Source of the DNA: a virus
Length of the DNA stretch: 27,216 nucleotides
Direction: 5' to 3' (one strand)
IMG/VR virus record: IMGVR_UViG_3300021425_000151
Span: 1 to 27,216 of that record
Within the stretch, counting starts at the first letter, position 1. The number at the start of each line of letters is the position of its first letter. The notes beneath the pieces were generated by a model. That model was given only the letters and a program-made list of their open reading frames with translations, did no database searches and had not been told where the DNA came from. Made by a program: the position numbers and the translations under genes. Shown one piece after another: positions 7,591 through 17,571 of the stretch.

Positions 7591-9783
7591 TTATGCACCG
7601 TATGCTGCTGTAATATTAAATGAACCTGCTCCTGTGATCGTAATAGTTTCATTCACAGTACCAGAAGATGAGGTTGTTACATCTTTAGTTTGAGTACCAT
7701 TATCAAACTGAGCATCTGAACCATGAATTGTAAGAGTGATTGTCTTAGCAACTCTCTGCGCTTTAAAGTTTAATGCTTCGATAGTCAAAGTCTTGTCGAT
7801 GTTTGACCCAGAATATGAGATTGTATCTGTAGTAGCGTTGCCTGTCAGATTAATTTTAAACGGTGTTGCTGTAGTAATCATCCACATTTGTTTATGATAA
7901 TATCTTGTGTTATCTGAACTTGCGCTAGTATATCCAGTCGGAACTTCGTGAGTCACATACCATAAACGGTCATACTTGTCAATGCCCATTTGCAGAACAG
8001 TGTATGGGATTGTTGCTGTATGCGCCCAACCCATTTGGTCGGCATCCGGATTAACATTGAAAGTCGATGATGAAGTAGCATTATTGTAAGTAAAGTAATC
8101 TCCGCTTGTTGTGCCATGCGCGATACTTGCTCCTTTTCTACACTGATAGATGTAGGTATTATTTAAACAAATCGCCGCGATTGTTGTTTTCCCTTCGTCA
8201 CACCATACCCAATCAAGAGGAGTTTCTGGAACGACAGTAGCACCTCTCCATACCAAATAATAATAATAGTCATTGGTTGAATATTGATTAGTTGTGTAAC
8301 AACCGATAGAACGGCCTTTATGTGAATCGTCATAAAAAGTTCCTTCTCCAGAACTATTGAAAACACTCATTGCTACAATACCGGTATCGTCTGCGTCTTG
8401 AGGATCAAATGGCACTGAAGTTGAACCATCTGCATTTGTATATCCATGAACATCGCAATGCATGTTAGCAGTTAACGCTTGCTGGTTTTGTGCAGATGCT
8501 GCACCAGAAGATCCAGGAAGAGTCTTGCCTGTTCCTTTTGGCGTCCAAAGATAATCATCTGCCATCCCCTCATAACCAAGGGCCGCATTGTAATTAGTAT
8601 GATAGAAACTAGCATAAGAAGTACTTACGCCCTGCATCCCTGCTCCAACAAACGTATCAGTTGTTGTATCCCAACGGAAAATATCAAAGAATGGAACACC
8701 TCTAAAACTCGTTGGTTGAATCGTGAATAGATATTTAGAATCAATGCTTCCATTTCTGAACCAAACTGATCCCCATCTTCCAAAAGAATCACTCGATCCA
8801 CTATTACTATCTGTATCAGTATTTGTCCCAGTGACTAAGTTGCCATAAGTGTAATTAGTAGATACAGTTGAAAATGCCTGCGCACCAGCGCTTGTCTGAA
8901 ATCTATCGAGCAGTGTTGTCCACGCTGATCCACTCCACTTACAAATTCTAAACCACGGTTGATGTAGGCTATGTTCTCTTTCAATGAAAATAGGCCGGCC
9001 GTCTCCTCTACTCATACCACAGAATTGATGATAATAGCCATTAGATGCGCCACCACTTGCATAACTATTTTCTGCACTGTAAGTCGATCCAGGAATATAT
9101 GAAGTGATGTTTGGATATAGAGGATACGAAGAGACCATATTCGACATCAACAAAAATCCTGAATTTGTTCCGTCAAGCGCACTGTAGCCAAGATTACAAC
9201 CACGCAGTGCGGCAGTTGTTGTATGAGTAGTATGTGAATTAGGAGTAACCTCATACAATTCATGATCGTCTGGTATATTTACATAATCAAATTTTCCTGA
9301 ATAACCTTCATGTCCAAAATTGCCCATCACGAAATTGTTCATCATAATTGTTTTTGTGCCATCACCGTTATCTTTGACTTGATGATACTCTCTACGGTTT
9401 TCAGAATCCATATTCAATGTTATACTAGAAGGAGCATTATGATAGGATGTAGCGGTACTGTTCCAATTAGTACCTACACCATTTCTACCATATCCGCATG
9501 GGTGTTTACCAGCAAGCATCATATATGTTGTTGATCCTTGTTCGTGGTTTTGCCCGTTTGTGCTATAATGGTAAACTGCTCCACCCCAGTTAGCGGTAGT
9601 CGACTGTGCTCGCATGGTTCCTGCTAATCCATAAAGCGGTTTCAAAGAAATAGCATCGATTGCTAATAGGTCTTGTCCGATATACATGACATTATGACCT
9701 GCTCTAGGATCTTCTGTCAGCAAATGAAAACCTGCATACGATGTTTCTTTACCTGACGCTGATGCTCTCCAAATTACTGGCAT
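7591..9783 (-). CDS. Large putative receptor-binding or tail-tip protein with C-terminal Ig-like domain
   Basis: A 730-residue protein rich in Tyr, Trp, His, Gly, Ser and Thr, a composition typical of surface beta-structured phage proteins. It opens with MPVIWRASASGKE and contains many short aromatic strands (for example WVWCDEGK, LWYVTHEV, WFRICKWSG). This could be a beta-propeller-like or irregular beta domain, but I cannot assign a fold. The last 86 residues (645-730) look like a separate Ig-like or similar beta-sandwich domain with alternating Thr/Ile strands. It has few of the DSAYV repeats of its neighbours, so it is the most likely distal adhesin of the block. It is spaced 1 base after the previous gene and 2 bases before the next. 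The adhesin role is inference from size, composition and distal position. Confidence 0.78.
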   Translation of the reverse strand: MPVIWRASASGKETSYAGFHLLTEDPRAGHNVMYIGQDLLAIDAISLKPLYGLAGTMRAQSTTANWGGAVYHYSTNGQNHEQGSTTYMMLAGKHPCGYGRNGVGTNWNSTATSYHNAPSSITLNMDSENRREYHQVKDNGDGTKTIMMNNFVMGNFGHEGYSGKFDYVNIPDDHELYEVTPNSHTTHTTTAALRGCNLGYSALDGTNSGFLLMSNMVSSYPLYPNITSYIPGSTYSAENSYASGGASNGYYHQFCGMSRGDGRPIFIEREHSLHQPWFRICKWSGSAWTTLLDRFQTSAGAQAFSTVSTNYTYGNLVTGTNTDTDSNSGSSDSFGRWGSVWFRNGSIDSKYLFTIQPTSFRGVPFFDIFRWDTTTDTFVGAGMQGVSTSYASFYHTNYNAALGYEGMADDYLWTPKGTGKTLPGSSGAASAQNQQALTANMHCDVHGYTNADGSTSVPFDPQDADDTGIVAMSVFNSSGEGTFYDDSHKGRSIGCYTTNQYSTNDYYYYLVWRGATVVPETPLDWVWCDEGKTTIAAICLNNTYIYQCRKGASIAHGTTSGDYFTYNNATSSSTFNVNPDADQMGWAHTATIPYTVLQMGIDKYDRLWYVTHEVPTGYTSASSDNTRYYHKQMWMITTATPFKINLTGNATTDTISYSGSNIDKTLTIEALNFKAQRVAKTITLTIHGSDAQFDNGTQTKDVTTSSSGTVNETITITGAGSFNITAAYGA

Positions 9784-9784
9784 G

Positions 9785-10075
9785 TTACTCTCCTACTACC
9801 CAATTAAATGCTTCACCAGCACTATCCCATGGTCTGTTATATTCTACGATTGTTAAGGGAATGATACCGTTTTCATCTGCTGGACCTGTAGCAGAATCTC
9901 TATCCCATGGTGAATTATCTTGTACGATAAACAATCTTCCTGTATCAGAACTGTCTGCCAAATCCGTATAGACTTTCAGACCACCATTTTCGAAGACTGC
10001 TTTATTTAAGACGGATGTTTGATTCAAACCGTTGCTATCTACGGCACCGTCTGTATAGAAATATTTATCTGCCAT
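9785..10075 (-). CDS. Small putative virion protein
   Basis: A 96-residue acidic protein in the fibre block, 2 bases after one gene and 1 base before the next. I do not recognise it. It is rich in Asp, Ser and Asn, with two similar PWDRDSA and PWDSAGE segments (about residues 56 and 82), possibly a pair of matching beta hairpins, and ends in FNWVVGE. There is no signal peptide or membrane helix. It is likely a structural component or a small fibre connector. Confidence 0.72.
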   Translation of the reverse strand: MADKYFYTDGAVDSNGLNQTSVLNKAVFENGGLKVYTDLADSSDTGRLFIVQDNSPWDRDSATGPADENGIIPLTIVEYNRPWDSAGEAFNWVVGE

Positions 10076-10077
10076 TT

Positions 10078-10602
10078 TTAACTCGCTATCCTAAAATTGA
10101 TGTACAAATCTGCACCAGCAGTTGATGATCCGATTTGTGTAATATCTACTGTTAAATAATCTCCACTAACAAATCCAGCATTTGATGTCGCAATTGAATT
10201 TGCGGTCGAAGATGTAGCCCCGTCTGTAATCGATCCTGTAGCTATTTGACTTCCGTTCTTTTTAATGGTCACTGTTAAATTTGCTCCTACTGGAGCTGTT
10301 TCAACAAACATATCAAAGTCGCCTAGTGAACCTGTCCTGGTCATATATAATCTTTTTGAACCAGTGTTAACGGCTAGAGTGCCGTCATAGTTATATGATT
10401 TGTTATCACGATCTTGACTTGTCAATGTAATCGTAGAAACCTGAGATGAGTCTAGACTTACACTTGATGCAAGGGTTGTGACTTGAGCCGAGTCTAGTGC
10501 AGTGCTTGACGCTCTTGCAATGGTTGTGACCTGAGCCGAGTCTAGCTGCGACAATCCTCTTGCAGTTTCTTGTATTCTTCTCAAATTACTAAGCCGTGTC
10601 AT
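10078..10602 (-). CDS. Fibre-associated protein with DSAQVTT repeats and beta-sandwich C-terminus
   Basis: A 174-residue protein. Residues about 20-60 hold three DSAQVTT/DSSQVST repeats, shorter relatives of the DSAYV repeats in the giant fibre encoded just upstream. The C-terminal 110 residues look like a jelly-roll or beta-sandwich domain (KRLYMTRTGSLGDFDMFVETA, then LTVTIKKNGS, and a closing LYINFRIAS), a type I associate with fibre tips in marine T4-like phages. The start is one base after the stop of the giant fibre gene. A trimeric cap or distal part of the same fibre is a reasonable guess. Confidence 0.78.
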   Translation of the reverse strand: MTRLSNLRRIQETARGLSQLDSAQVTTIARASSTALDSAQVTTLASSVSLDSSQVSTITLTSQDRDNKSYNYDGTLAVNTGSKRLYMTRTGSLGDFDMFVETAPVGANLTVTIKKNGSQIATGSITDGATSSTANSIATSNAGFVSGDYLTVDITQIGSSTAGADLYINFRIAS

Positions 10603-10603
10603 A

Positions 10604-13600
10604 TTAGTTCTCTATTAATATCCAACCTTGTGAGTCATTATAGTAAACAAACCCGACGGCAGCTCTGTTAACGTCAAGAATAAAGTTATCAGCCGCGCCT
10701 TGAATATTGTTACCATTTCTATTTATTGTAATATTGTTTGTAGCAGAGGTGCCAGTGCCATCAATTACTCTAATTTCATCACCAAATGTAGGTAAAGATG
10801 GGAAGGTAACAGTAATTGCACCATCTGAGCAATCTACAATGTTCTTCGTATTCGATCCTACATTAACAGAGGTGGCTGTTTCTGTCCAAATTCTTTCACT
10901 CGAAGGTATGAAGTTCTGAATTAAGATTTCATCGCCGGCCGCGGTCGCTGTATCGAGTACGATTGAAGTACCCGATGTCGCTGTAAAGTCAGCCGAATCG
11001 ATCAGAGCAATACCATTCAAGAAGACTTGTACTTGATCTTCGGTATAGTTTAGAGTCTTACCTTTAACATCTGCACCGGTAATTGTCGTAGTACCTGCAG
11101 ATGGTGTAAAGCGATATGAGTTAATCCCTCCGGCTACATGACGGCCTTTGAAAGTTTCAACTGTTAGAATATCACTTGCACTGACACTACCAGTCAATGT
11201 GACCTTAGTATCGGTTGCATTAAAGTCGTCTGAATCAAGAAGTAAGATACCGTTTAGACTTACGCGATAGTTCTTTGAAGCAGAACTCAATGCAAGTACA
11301 GCACCATTATCATCAGCACCTTCATAGGCAACATGACCTGCAGAATCTGCAGTATAAACGTATGTTGTGACTGTCAGATGAGTATCATTAATCAGAGCGA
11401 TTGTGCCGGCAGAGTCTAGACCGGTACCTGAGACGGTCGACTGTCTTGCCTGCACATATGCTGAATCGATCAAATCAATCGTTAAAGCGGAATCAAGTGT
11501 TCCACTACCACCGCCACCGGCAGCTTCTCTGAGCTGAACGTATGCACTATCAACAGTTGCTTCAATCAATGCAATGGTTGCGGCTGAGTCTGTACCTGCT
11601 CCTGCTCCTGTTGTTCTTGCTTGTACGTATGCCGAATCGATCAGTGAAGTGGTAAGTGCAGAATCAATGAGAGACTGCCTTGACTGGATGTAAGATGAAG
11701 TGATTAACGATGTTGCTCTTGCTGAGTCTAATGCATTTGCGTCAATCAGTATCAGTGCTTGTGCAGAATCGATAAAGTCTGTGCCAAGTACCGGTAAGCT
11801 TGATGTAACAAATGCAGAGTCTACGAATGTATTCACATCGAAGATGTAAATTCTACCGACCATGCCGCCATGATTAGTACACTGATAGAAGAGAACATCT
11901 GGCGCATTCATATCAGGCGTAAAGAGGACATTGCCAGTTTCGGCGCCGTTATTCGTTACGCCTGTATTATACGCAGACCCGCCATTAGATGAACGGATTT
12001 GAAAAGGATGACCTGAAGCATTGACTTCAAATTTATATGTCTTACCTCTTTGTAGATAGATATCCGGATTGTCACGACCTGATGAGAAGCCATCGCCGTT
12101 GAATGTATATGCACCCGCTCCATTATTTGTAACACCGAATACTGCTTCAGGTGGTCTACGTAGTTCGATATAAGCGCTATCGATCAATGATGTAGCACGA
12201 CCTGAATCCAATGCATTTGCATCAATCAGAATTAATGCTTGAGCTGAATCGATGTAATCAGTGCCTAATGAAACACCAGCTGCAGTAGAGTCAAACTGGA
12301 ATTGAGTACCCGTCCATTTTAGGAATTGACCGCCAACTGCCTTTTCAGTATCAAGGCCGAGACCTTCAATCATCAGTCTGTCAATACCTGAATCACCAAT
12401 TGCAATCGTATTGTTTGTTGCCGCCCAACTTGATATCGCGTTACCGGCATTTACACCGATAATAATATTATTCGAACCAAAATTAAGTGTGCTACCTGCG
12501 TTTGATCTTCCGATAACAATATTGTCTGCACCGCGAGTTAGTCGCCCACCGGCTTCGTGGCCAATAACTACGTTATTTCTTGCTTCAGACCGAAGTCCAT
12601 TTAATGACCCACCCACGGTTCCAAGTGTTTTATTACCAATAGCAATGTTACGAGATCCACCTGGATTTAATCCACTGCTTACATACTGTCCTGCCTGATA
12701 TCCAATTAATACGTTACCAGAATCAAGATCTGTTACACCTGTTTGATAGCCGATTGCTATAGTTGTTTCTGCGGATTTGGCACGATAACCAATCGCAAGA
12801 CCACCGTCACCAGTCTGGCTTTGTTGACCTATTGATATAGTACCAGGCCATGCATCGGCTCCCTGGCCAATAACAACTGTATTACTACCGTCGGCTAGTA
12901 AGTTTGCGTCAGAACCAAGTGCGACGTTGTTTGATCCACCGTAAGAACCGCCGGCGTTGTAACCTACATAAACGTTATCATCAGCATTTTGAATGTCCAT
13001 ACCAGCGCGATTACCGATATGAGTATTTCTCTGATCAGATGATGCAGTACCGTTAGTCGTAAACTGACCAATATAAACTCCGTAATTAGCAACGCCTAGC
13101 TTATCAGGTCCGATCGTATTTAGATTTTGGAAAAGTTCATTTCGAACATGTGAATCAATAACAGCATCAACCATCTCAGAATCAAATACTACAGGCGATC
13201 CTGTTAAAGAACCGTAAGCAAAGTCCTGTCTGAGCTGGACATAGGCACTGTCTACTATTAATTCGACCTGAGCAGAATCAACAAAGTCAGTGCCAAGTAC
13301 AGGATTCGGAGTTTCTAAGTTACGAACGTAAGACTGATTGACTGTCGATGTTACTAGACTTGAATCTTGGAAACGATCTCTCAGCTGAATATAAGCACTA
13401 TCGACAAGAGCAATTGTAAGGTCTGAATCGAGTGCCTCATTGCTGATCATTCTCAGAACACGAGCAGAATCAACAAAGTCAGTATCGATTGTAGGTATTG
13501 TTGGCGTGCCAGTTAGTGAACTATATGCAAAGTCTTGTCTAAGCTGTACATAGGCAGAATCGATAAGGTTTGTGACACCAGTCGAATCTAATCCTACATC

Positions 13601-15883
13601 ACGACCTCTGAATTTTTCAATTGTAATAACGTCATTTACATTTGCACTATCGATAAGTGTAAGAGAGCTTCCGTTCGTCGCTGTATAATCGTCAGAGTCG
13701 ACTAGAAGAATACCGTTAACGCTTACACGAATATGTCCTGCATGATAATCAAGTGAAAGATTATTATCATCAGCTCCAGTGAATACCGTTTGACCGGCTG
13801 TCGCTGTATACTTAAATGTTGTAATCGACAGACTTACATTATTGATTAGACTTGAATCAACAGTTGACGTTGCTTCTCTTGCCTGTACATATGTAGAATC
13901 GATGAGTGCAATCACAGCATTCGAATCTAAACCGGAGCCGGTTGCAGACTGACGAAGTTGCACATAGGCAGAATCAACAATTAATTCTACTTGTCCACTA
14001 TCAACAAAGTCTGTACCAAGCACTGGAAGACTTGATGAAGTGATATAGCCTTGACCTGTAACAAAAGCAGAGTCTACATAATCTGTGCCGAAAGCAGGTA
14101 TTGTTGGAGTACCTGTTAAAGAACCATAAGCATAATCTTGTCTTAGTTGAACGTATGCTGAATCGATTAACGATGTTGCTCTACCTGAATCAAGAGCATT
14201 CGCATCGATTAGTTTTAATGCTTCGGCTGAATCTACAAAATCAGTACCGAGTACAGGAATTGTCGGTGTGCCGGTAAGAGAACCATAGGCACCATCGAAG
14301 ATTTCGCTTTGATTTGCAAGTCTTATCCAGTTGCCGGCATGTGCAAAATAACCAGCACCAGTCGCGTGTACATGAGCAAACATACCGTGATAGGTACTTG
14401 CATCTGGCAGATCACTTACGTTAGAATAAACATTTGAATATGTAATCTTATAAGATCCAAAATCGATATCGCTATCACCAATACGAGTTTTCAATCTTAC
14501 ATAATTTGAATCAACGATTAACTCTACTTGTCCACTATCAACAAAGTCCGTGCCAAACTTTGGTATAAGTTTTAGTGCTTCTGCTGAATCAATAAAATCG
14601 TTACCAAGAGAAGGTAAGACTTGTCCAGCTGTTTCTCTCAGTTGTACATATGCTGAATCAACTGTTGATGTAATCAGAGCAATCGTTGCTGCCGAATCTG
14701 TACCACTAGTCTGTCTCGCTTGAATGTATGCACTGTCAATCAGGTTTGTGGCATCTTCACTATCAAGACTGATGGCACGTACACGATCATTTGTAAAGTA
14801 AAGTCTTGAACCTTCAGATACGTCACTTGTAGATGTAATTACGTCGTTTGTAAAATCAGACAGAGCTGTAGGTGTACCGGTCAAAGATCCGTATGCAAAG
14901 TCCTGTCTTGCTTGTACATAGCCTGATGTAACGACGGTTGAGATCTCTGAAGAGTCAAGTGTAATGGCTTTAACGGCTTCACTGTCCAGATACTTAATCT
15001 GTCTGGCTTGAACATATGCAGCATCTACAGTCGATGTAACAAGAGAAGAATCCTGAAAACGATCGCGTAATGAGATGTAAGCACTATCAACAAGAGCAGT
15101 AACTAGATCTGAATCTAATCCTTCAGAGTTGATAATATTCACTATATTGGCTGAGTCTAATATATTTGGCTTGCCAGTCAGTGAAGAGTATCTAAAATCT
15201 TGTCTCAGTCTAACATAGTCAGAATCGATCTGATTTTCTACGTCGACGTTATCAAGGATCGTAGGACGACTCGTCAGATTATTATAGTTACGATAGAATG
15301 CAGAGTTCTGCCCGTCAAAGAGATCGGCATCGATACCAGTTACAGTCTTGATATACGCAGAGTCTGCTCTTGCTAGAATATAAGCAGAGTCAATTAGTGC
15401 AAGTGCTTCGGCCGAATCAAGGAAGTCAGTTGCATCTACACGAGATTGAACATATGCACTATCAACAGTCGATGTAATTTCATTAGTAATGGTGATCGTA
15501 ATGTCACCGTCTGTTTCGACGATGCTTGCAACGTATGCAGAGTCGATAATGTTCTTGACATATGCAGCATTAATAATCGCCTGCACCTGCGCTGAATCAA
15601 CGAAGTCATTACCAAGAGTCGGAAGTGTGTATGTAATCTGACGTGTTTGGATATAATTCGAATCGATCATATCCGTCACATTGCCGGAATCGAGTGTTGA
15701 TACCGAGTTGTTTATGAGTGTATTGACACCAGCAGAATCCATAAACGCATGAATGGCACCATCGTGACCGGTATAATAAATCTTACCGTCAGCAGTGTTA
15801 AGCGCGAGTTCCCCAGAATCCAGACTGGTAGGTACTCTACCCGCAACGTTGGATCTTTTTATGAGTATTTTAGGTGTTGCCAT
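10604..15883 (-). CDS. Giant tail-fibre protein with DSAYV repeats, YadA-head-like and cupredoxin-like domains
   Basis: 1759 residues, the largest gene here. The N-terminus (ATPKILIKRSN...GRVPTSLDSGELALN...G.IYYTG) is the attachment segment common in marine T4-like tail fibres. Over 20 copies of a DSAYVQxRQ-type unit follow, often joined by AYGSLTGTP and LGTDFVDSAQ units. Domains are inserted among them: a YHGMFAHVH...GYFAH..NW module (near 14310-14440), a YadA-head-like segment (12364-13030), a cupredoxin-like domain (11836-12156), and three NGILLxDSxDxxAT beta domains (about 13595-13830, 11137-11375, 10900-11130). A C-terminal domain ends in GWILIEN. The start overlaps the previous stop by one base. 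Repeat copies differ in codon choice, so the repeats are old. It very likely forms a long trimeric fibre. Confidence 0.9.
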   Translation of the reverse strand: MATPKILIKRSNVAGRVPTSLDSGELALNTADGKIYYTGHDGAIHAFMDSAGVNTLINNSVSTLDSGNVTDMIDSNYIQTRQITYTLPTLGNDFVDSAQVQAIINAAYVKNIIDSAYVASIVETDGDITITITNEITSTVDSAYVQSRVDATDFLDSAEALALIDSAYILARADSAYIKTVTGIDADLFDGQNSAFYRNYNNLTSRPTILDNVDVENQIDSDYVRLRQDFRYSSLTGKPNILDSANIVNIINSEGLDSDLVTALVDSAYISLRDRFQDSSLVTSTVDAAYVQARQIKYLDSEAVKAITLDSSEISTVVTSGYVQARQDFAYGSLTGTPTALSDFTNDVITSTSDVSEGSRLYFTNDRVRAISLDSEDATNLIDSAYIQARQTSGTDSAATIALITSTVDSAYVQLRETAGQVLPSLGNDFIDSAEALKLIPKFGTDFVDSGQVELIVDSNYVRLKTRIGDSDIDFGSYKITYSNVYSNVSDLPDASTYHGMFAHVHATGAGYFAHAGNWIRLANQSEIFDGAYGSLTGTPTIPVLGTDFVDSAEALKLIDANALDSGRATSLIDSAYVQLRQDYAYGSLTGTPTIPAFGTDYVDSAFVTGQGYITSSSLPVLGTDFVDSGQVELIVDSAYVQLRQSATGSGLDSNAVIALIDSTYVQAREATSTVDSSLINNVSLSITTFKYTATAGQTVFTGADDNNLSLDYHAGHIRVSVNGILLVDSDDYTATNGSSLTLIDSANVNDVITIEKFRGRDVGLDSTGVTNLIDSAYVQLRQDFAYSSLTGTPTIPTIDTDFVDSARVLRMISNEALDSDLTIALVDSAYIQLRDRFQDSSLVTSTVNQSYVRNLETPNPVLGTDFVDSAQVELIVDSAYVQLRQDFAYGSLTGSPVVFDSEMVDAVIDSHVRNELFQNLNTIGPDKLGVANYGVYIGQFTTNGTASSDQRNTHIGNRAGMDIQNADDNVYVGYNAGGSYGGSNNVALGSDANLLADGSNTVVIGQGADAWPGTISIGQQSQTGDGGLAIGYRAKSAETTIAIGYQTGVTDLDSGNVLIGYQAGQYVSSGLNPGGSRNIAIGNKTLGTVGGSLNGLRSEARNNVVIGHEAGGRLTRGADNIVIGRSNAGSTLNFGSNNIIIGVNAGNAISSWAATNNTIAIGDSGIDRLMIEGLGLDTEKAVGGQFLKWTGTQFQFDSTAAGVSLGTDYIDSAQALILIDANALDSGRATSLIDSAYIELRRPPEAVFGVTNNGAGAYTFNGDGFSSGRDNPDIYLQRGKTYKFEVNASGHPFQIRSSNGGSAYNTGVTNNGAETGNVLFTPDMNAPDVLFYQCTNHGGMVGRIYIFDVNTFVDSAFVTSSLPVLGTDFIDSAQALILIDANALDSARATSLITSSYIQSRQSLIDSALTTSLIDSAYVQARTTGAGAGTDSAATIALIEATVDSAYVQLREAAGGGGSGTLDSALTIDLIDSAYVQARQSTVSGTGLDSAGTIALINDTHLTVTTYVYTADSAGHVAYEGADDNGAVLALSSASKNYRVSLNGILLLDSDDFNATDTKVTLTGSVSASDILTVETFKGRHVAGGINSYRFTPSAGTTTITGADVKGKTLNYTEDQVQVFLNGIALIDSADFTATSGTSIVLDTATAAGDEILIQNFIPSSERIWTETATSVNVGSNTKNIVDCSDGAITVTFPSLPTFGDEIRVIDGTGTSATNNITINRNGNNIQGAADNFILDVNRAAVGFVYYNDSQGWILIEN
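11836..12156 (-). other. Cupredoxin-like domain inside the giant fibre protein
   Basis: About residues 1243-1349 of the 1759-residue fibre. It shows a beta-rich module with YLQRGKTYKFEVNASGHPF, then VLFYQCTNHGGMVGRI. The set His, Cys-x2-His-x2-Met matches the type 1 copper ligand order, and C-x2-H-x2-M is the spacing in amicyanin (plastocyanin has C-x2-H-x4-M). Whether it binds copper or is only a structural relative cannot be told from sequence. Confidence 0.65.
12364..13030 (-). repeat. YadA-head-like IGxxA repeat segment in the giant fibre protein
   Basis: About residues 950-1174 of the giant fibre. Repeats of the form NNVALGSDA, TVVIGQGA, LAIGYRA, IAIGYQTG, VLIGYQAG, NIAIGNKT, VVIGHEAG, NIVIGRS, IIIGVNAG and TIAIGDS occur every 13-25 residues. 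This is the hydrophobic-I-G pattern of the left-handed parallel beta-roll in trimeric autotransporter heads such as YadA. Confidence 0.72.
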
Positions 15884-17571
15884 TAGTAAGTTCCACAGTC
15901 AATTGTTGCGATCTCAACGTTACCGGATGTAACTGCAAAGTCTGTTGCATCGAATGATGCTACACCGAGATTCGAGCTCGTTGCTTCTTCTGCTGCAACA
16001 GTAAATGTATTTCCTACATCGTTATAAGTGAAACTCATAGCCTCACCTGCTACAAATAAGTTGTTGATACGATCATCTACTCTTTCGTTTGTATAATAGA
16101 GGTTTGTGCCTTCAGTAAGTTCAGTAGTCGTCTTAATCGCAAATCGGGCATCTACTCGACCATCTGTGTAATAGAGATTTGATGAGCCTTCGGGTAACTC
16201 ATCGGTAGTCGCAGCACTTAGATCAGAATCAAAGTTTGCTTTGGTGTAAACAGTCTCAACATCGATACTAAATACACCTGTCGATTGGTTATATGACAGA
16301 TCTCCGGATGCACCGAGATGTGCTCTTACTTCTGTAGCACTCGGACCGGTATATGTAAATGTACCGTTTGAGGAATCGTATGCAAATGAACCATCCCCAC
16401 CTGCATCGATAACATTTAGAGCATTTCTTGCTCTTGTATTTGTAAAGTAAAGGTTCGAACTTCCTTCACTAACATCGTCTGTAGTCTTTGTTGCAATTCT
16501 TACATCAAAATCTGAATCTGCATACTGTGTCAGATAGTACTTGTTCGAATCGCCTTCTGTTAGATCGTCTGTAGTCTTACGAGTAAAGTCTGAATCAAAG
16601 CCTGCATATCGACCGGTCAAATCACCGGTAATTTCGATATTCGGTGCTACGATCTTTTTGTTAAAGTTCCACGTATCAGGTGTTGACTTATAGTAGATCT
16701 GAGCATTTGCACCATCGAGTGTAATCCCGCCCGAGTCAGCGGCTGCAGCGCTTGCTGCACCATCTGCAAGTACAATATTCTTATCATCAATAGTCAGGTT
16801 TGTTGAGTTAATCGTAGTTGTGGTACCATTAACTGTTAGGTTACCTTGAATGTAGACATAACCTGCTTGCGGATCAAGTGTAATATTACCTTGTGTTGTC
16901 GATATTCTCTGACCGTTAAAATTTAATTGATCGACAGATAGACGAGAAAGATTTAGAACATCAGAATCAAGATTAACAGTAATACTGACACCGTCAGATG
17001 TTTCTTTGACACTCGTATTTGTATTGAACCCGCCGAGTACTGAGACTTGCTGACCAGGATTGACCTCGCCGTTCCCTGTAAGTACATCACCCGTAAAGTC
17101 AAAGAGATCAAGAGCGTCAACATAATTTTTAGTTGCAGCATCTTGTGCATTTACTGGATCAACTACATTCTTAATTCTAGAATTTGTAGCATTGATTTCA
17201 TTTGTATATGAAACAAATGAAAGATCGCCTTCAGTCGTACTTACGTTTCTGCCGTCTAAGGAGATGTCATCAACAAGAAGTTTACTGATCTTGCTATTTG
17301 AATCTGTCGTAATCGCACTGAGCGGTGTCAGTGTACCACGCACATGATCCATCATGTCAGTGTAATATTTACCACCGATCGTATGAATTTCTGTGGCAAA
17401 GCCATTCGCCGAATCGTTTTCACCAGCACCAATAAAGAACCGTAAACCGCCAGAAGAATCACCAGCAGCGTAGGTATAGGCTACTTCACCCGATTTCAGT
17501 ATATTATCGGATGGTGTAATTGTTTTTGTTACACCTGATTTCTTTAGTATGATGCGGTTAATGGTCGTCAT
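15883..17571 (-). CDS. Tail-fibre protein with LYFTN/YYT repeat units
   Basis: A 562-residue fibre-type protein directly upstream of the giant fibre gene, whose ATG overlaps this stop by one base. The N-terminus (INRIILKKSGV...G.....LKSGEVAYTY) resembles that of the next gene and of marine T4-like tail fibres. The middle contains an ATKNYVDAL segment common to trimeric tail fibres (about 140). A NGTTTTINSTNLTIDDKNIVLA block follows (about 248-270; split here as NGTTTTINST and NLTIDDKNIVLA). From about residue 340 there are repeated TTDDLTEGDSN.YYL, TTDDVSEGSSNLYFTN, TTDELPEGSSNLYYTD and TTELTEGTNLYYTN units. It is probably a trimeric fibre or fibre-proximal segment. The C-terminus ends in EIATIDCGTY. 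Confidence 0.86.
   Translation of the reverse strand: MTTINRIILKKSGVTKTITPSDNILKSGEVAYTYAAGDSSGGLRFFIGAGENDSANGFATEIHTIGGKYYTDMMDHVRGTLTPLSAITTDSNSKISKLLVDDISLDGRNVSTTEGDLSFVSYTNEINATNSRIKNVVDPVNAQDAATKNYVDALDLFDFTGDVLTGNGEVNPGQQVSVLGGFNTNTSVKETSDGVSITVNLDSDVLNLSRLSVDQLNFNGQRISTTQGNITLDPQAGYVYIQGNLTVNGTTTTINSTNLTIDDKNIVLADGAASAAAADSGGITLDGANAQIYYKSTPDTWNFNKKIVAPNIEITGDLTGRYAGFDSDFTRKTTDDLTEGDSNKYYLTQYADSDFDVRIATKTTDDVSEGSSNLYFTNTRARNALNVIDAGGDGSFAYDSSNGTFTYTGPSATEVRAHLGASGDLSYNQSTGVFSIDVETVYTKANFDSDLSAATTDELPEGSSNLYYTDGRVDARFAIKTTTELTEGTNLYYTNERVDDRINNLFVAGEAMSFTYNDVGNTFTVAAEEATSSNLGVASFDATDFAVTSGNVEIATIDCGTY

Noticed and set aside
7588-7595. CATAAATA on the minus strand at the start of the 270-residue gene
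   Set aside because: One mismatch from the late box, and formed by a stop codon adjoining the next ATG. A start there would fall inside the coding region.
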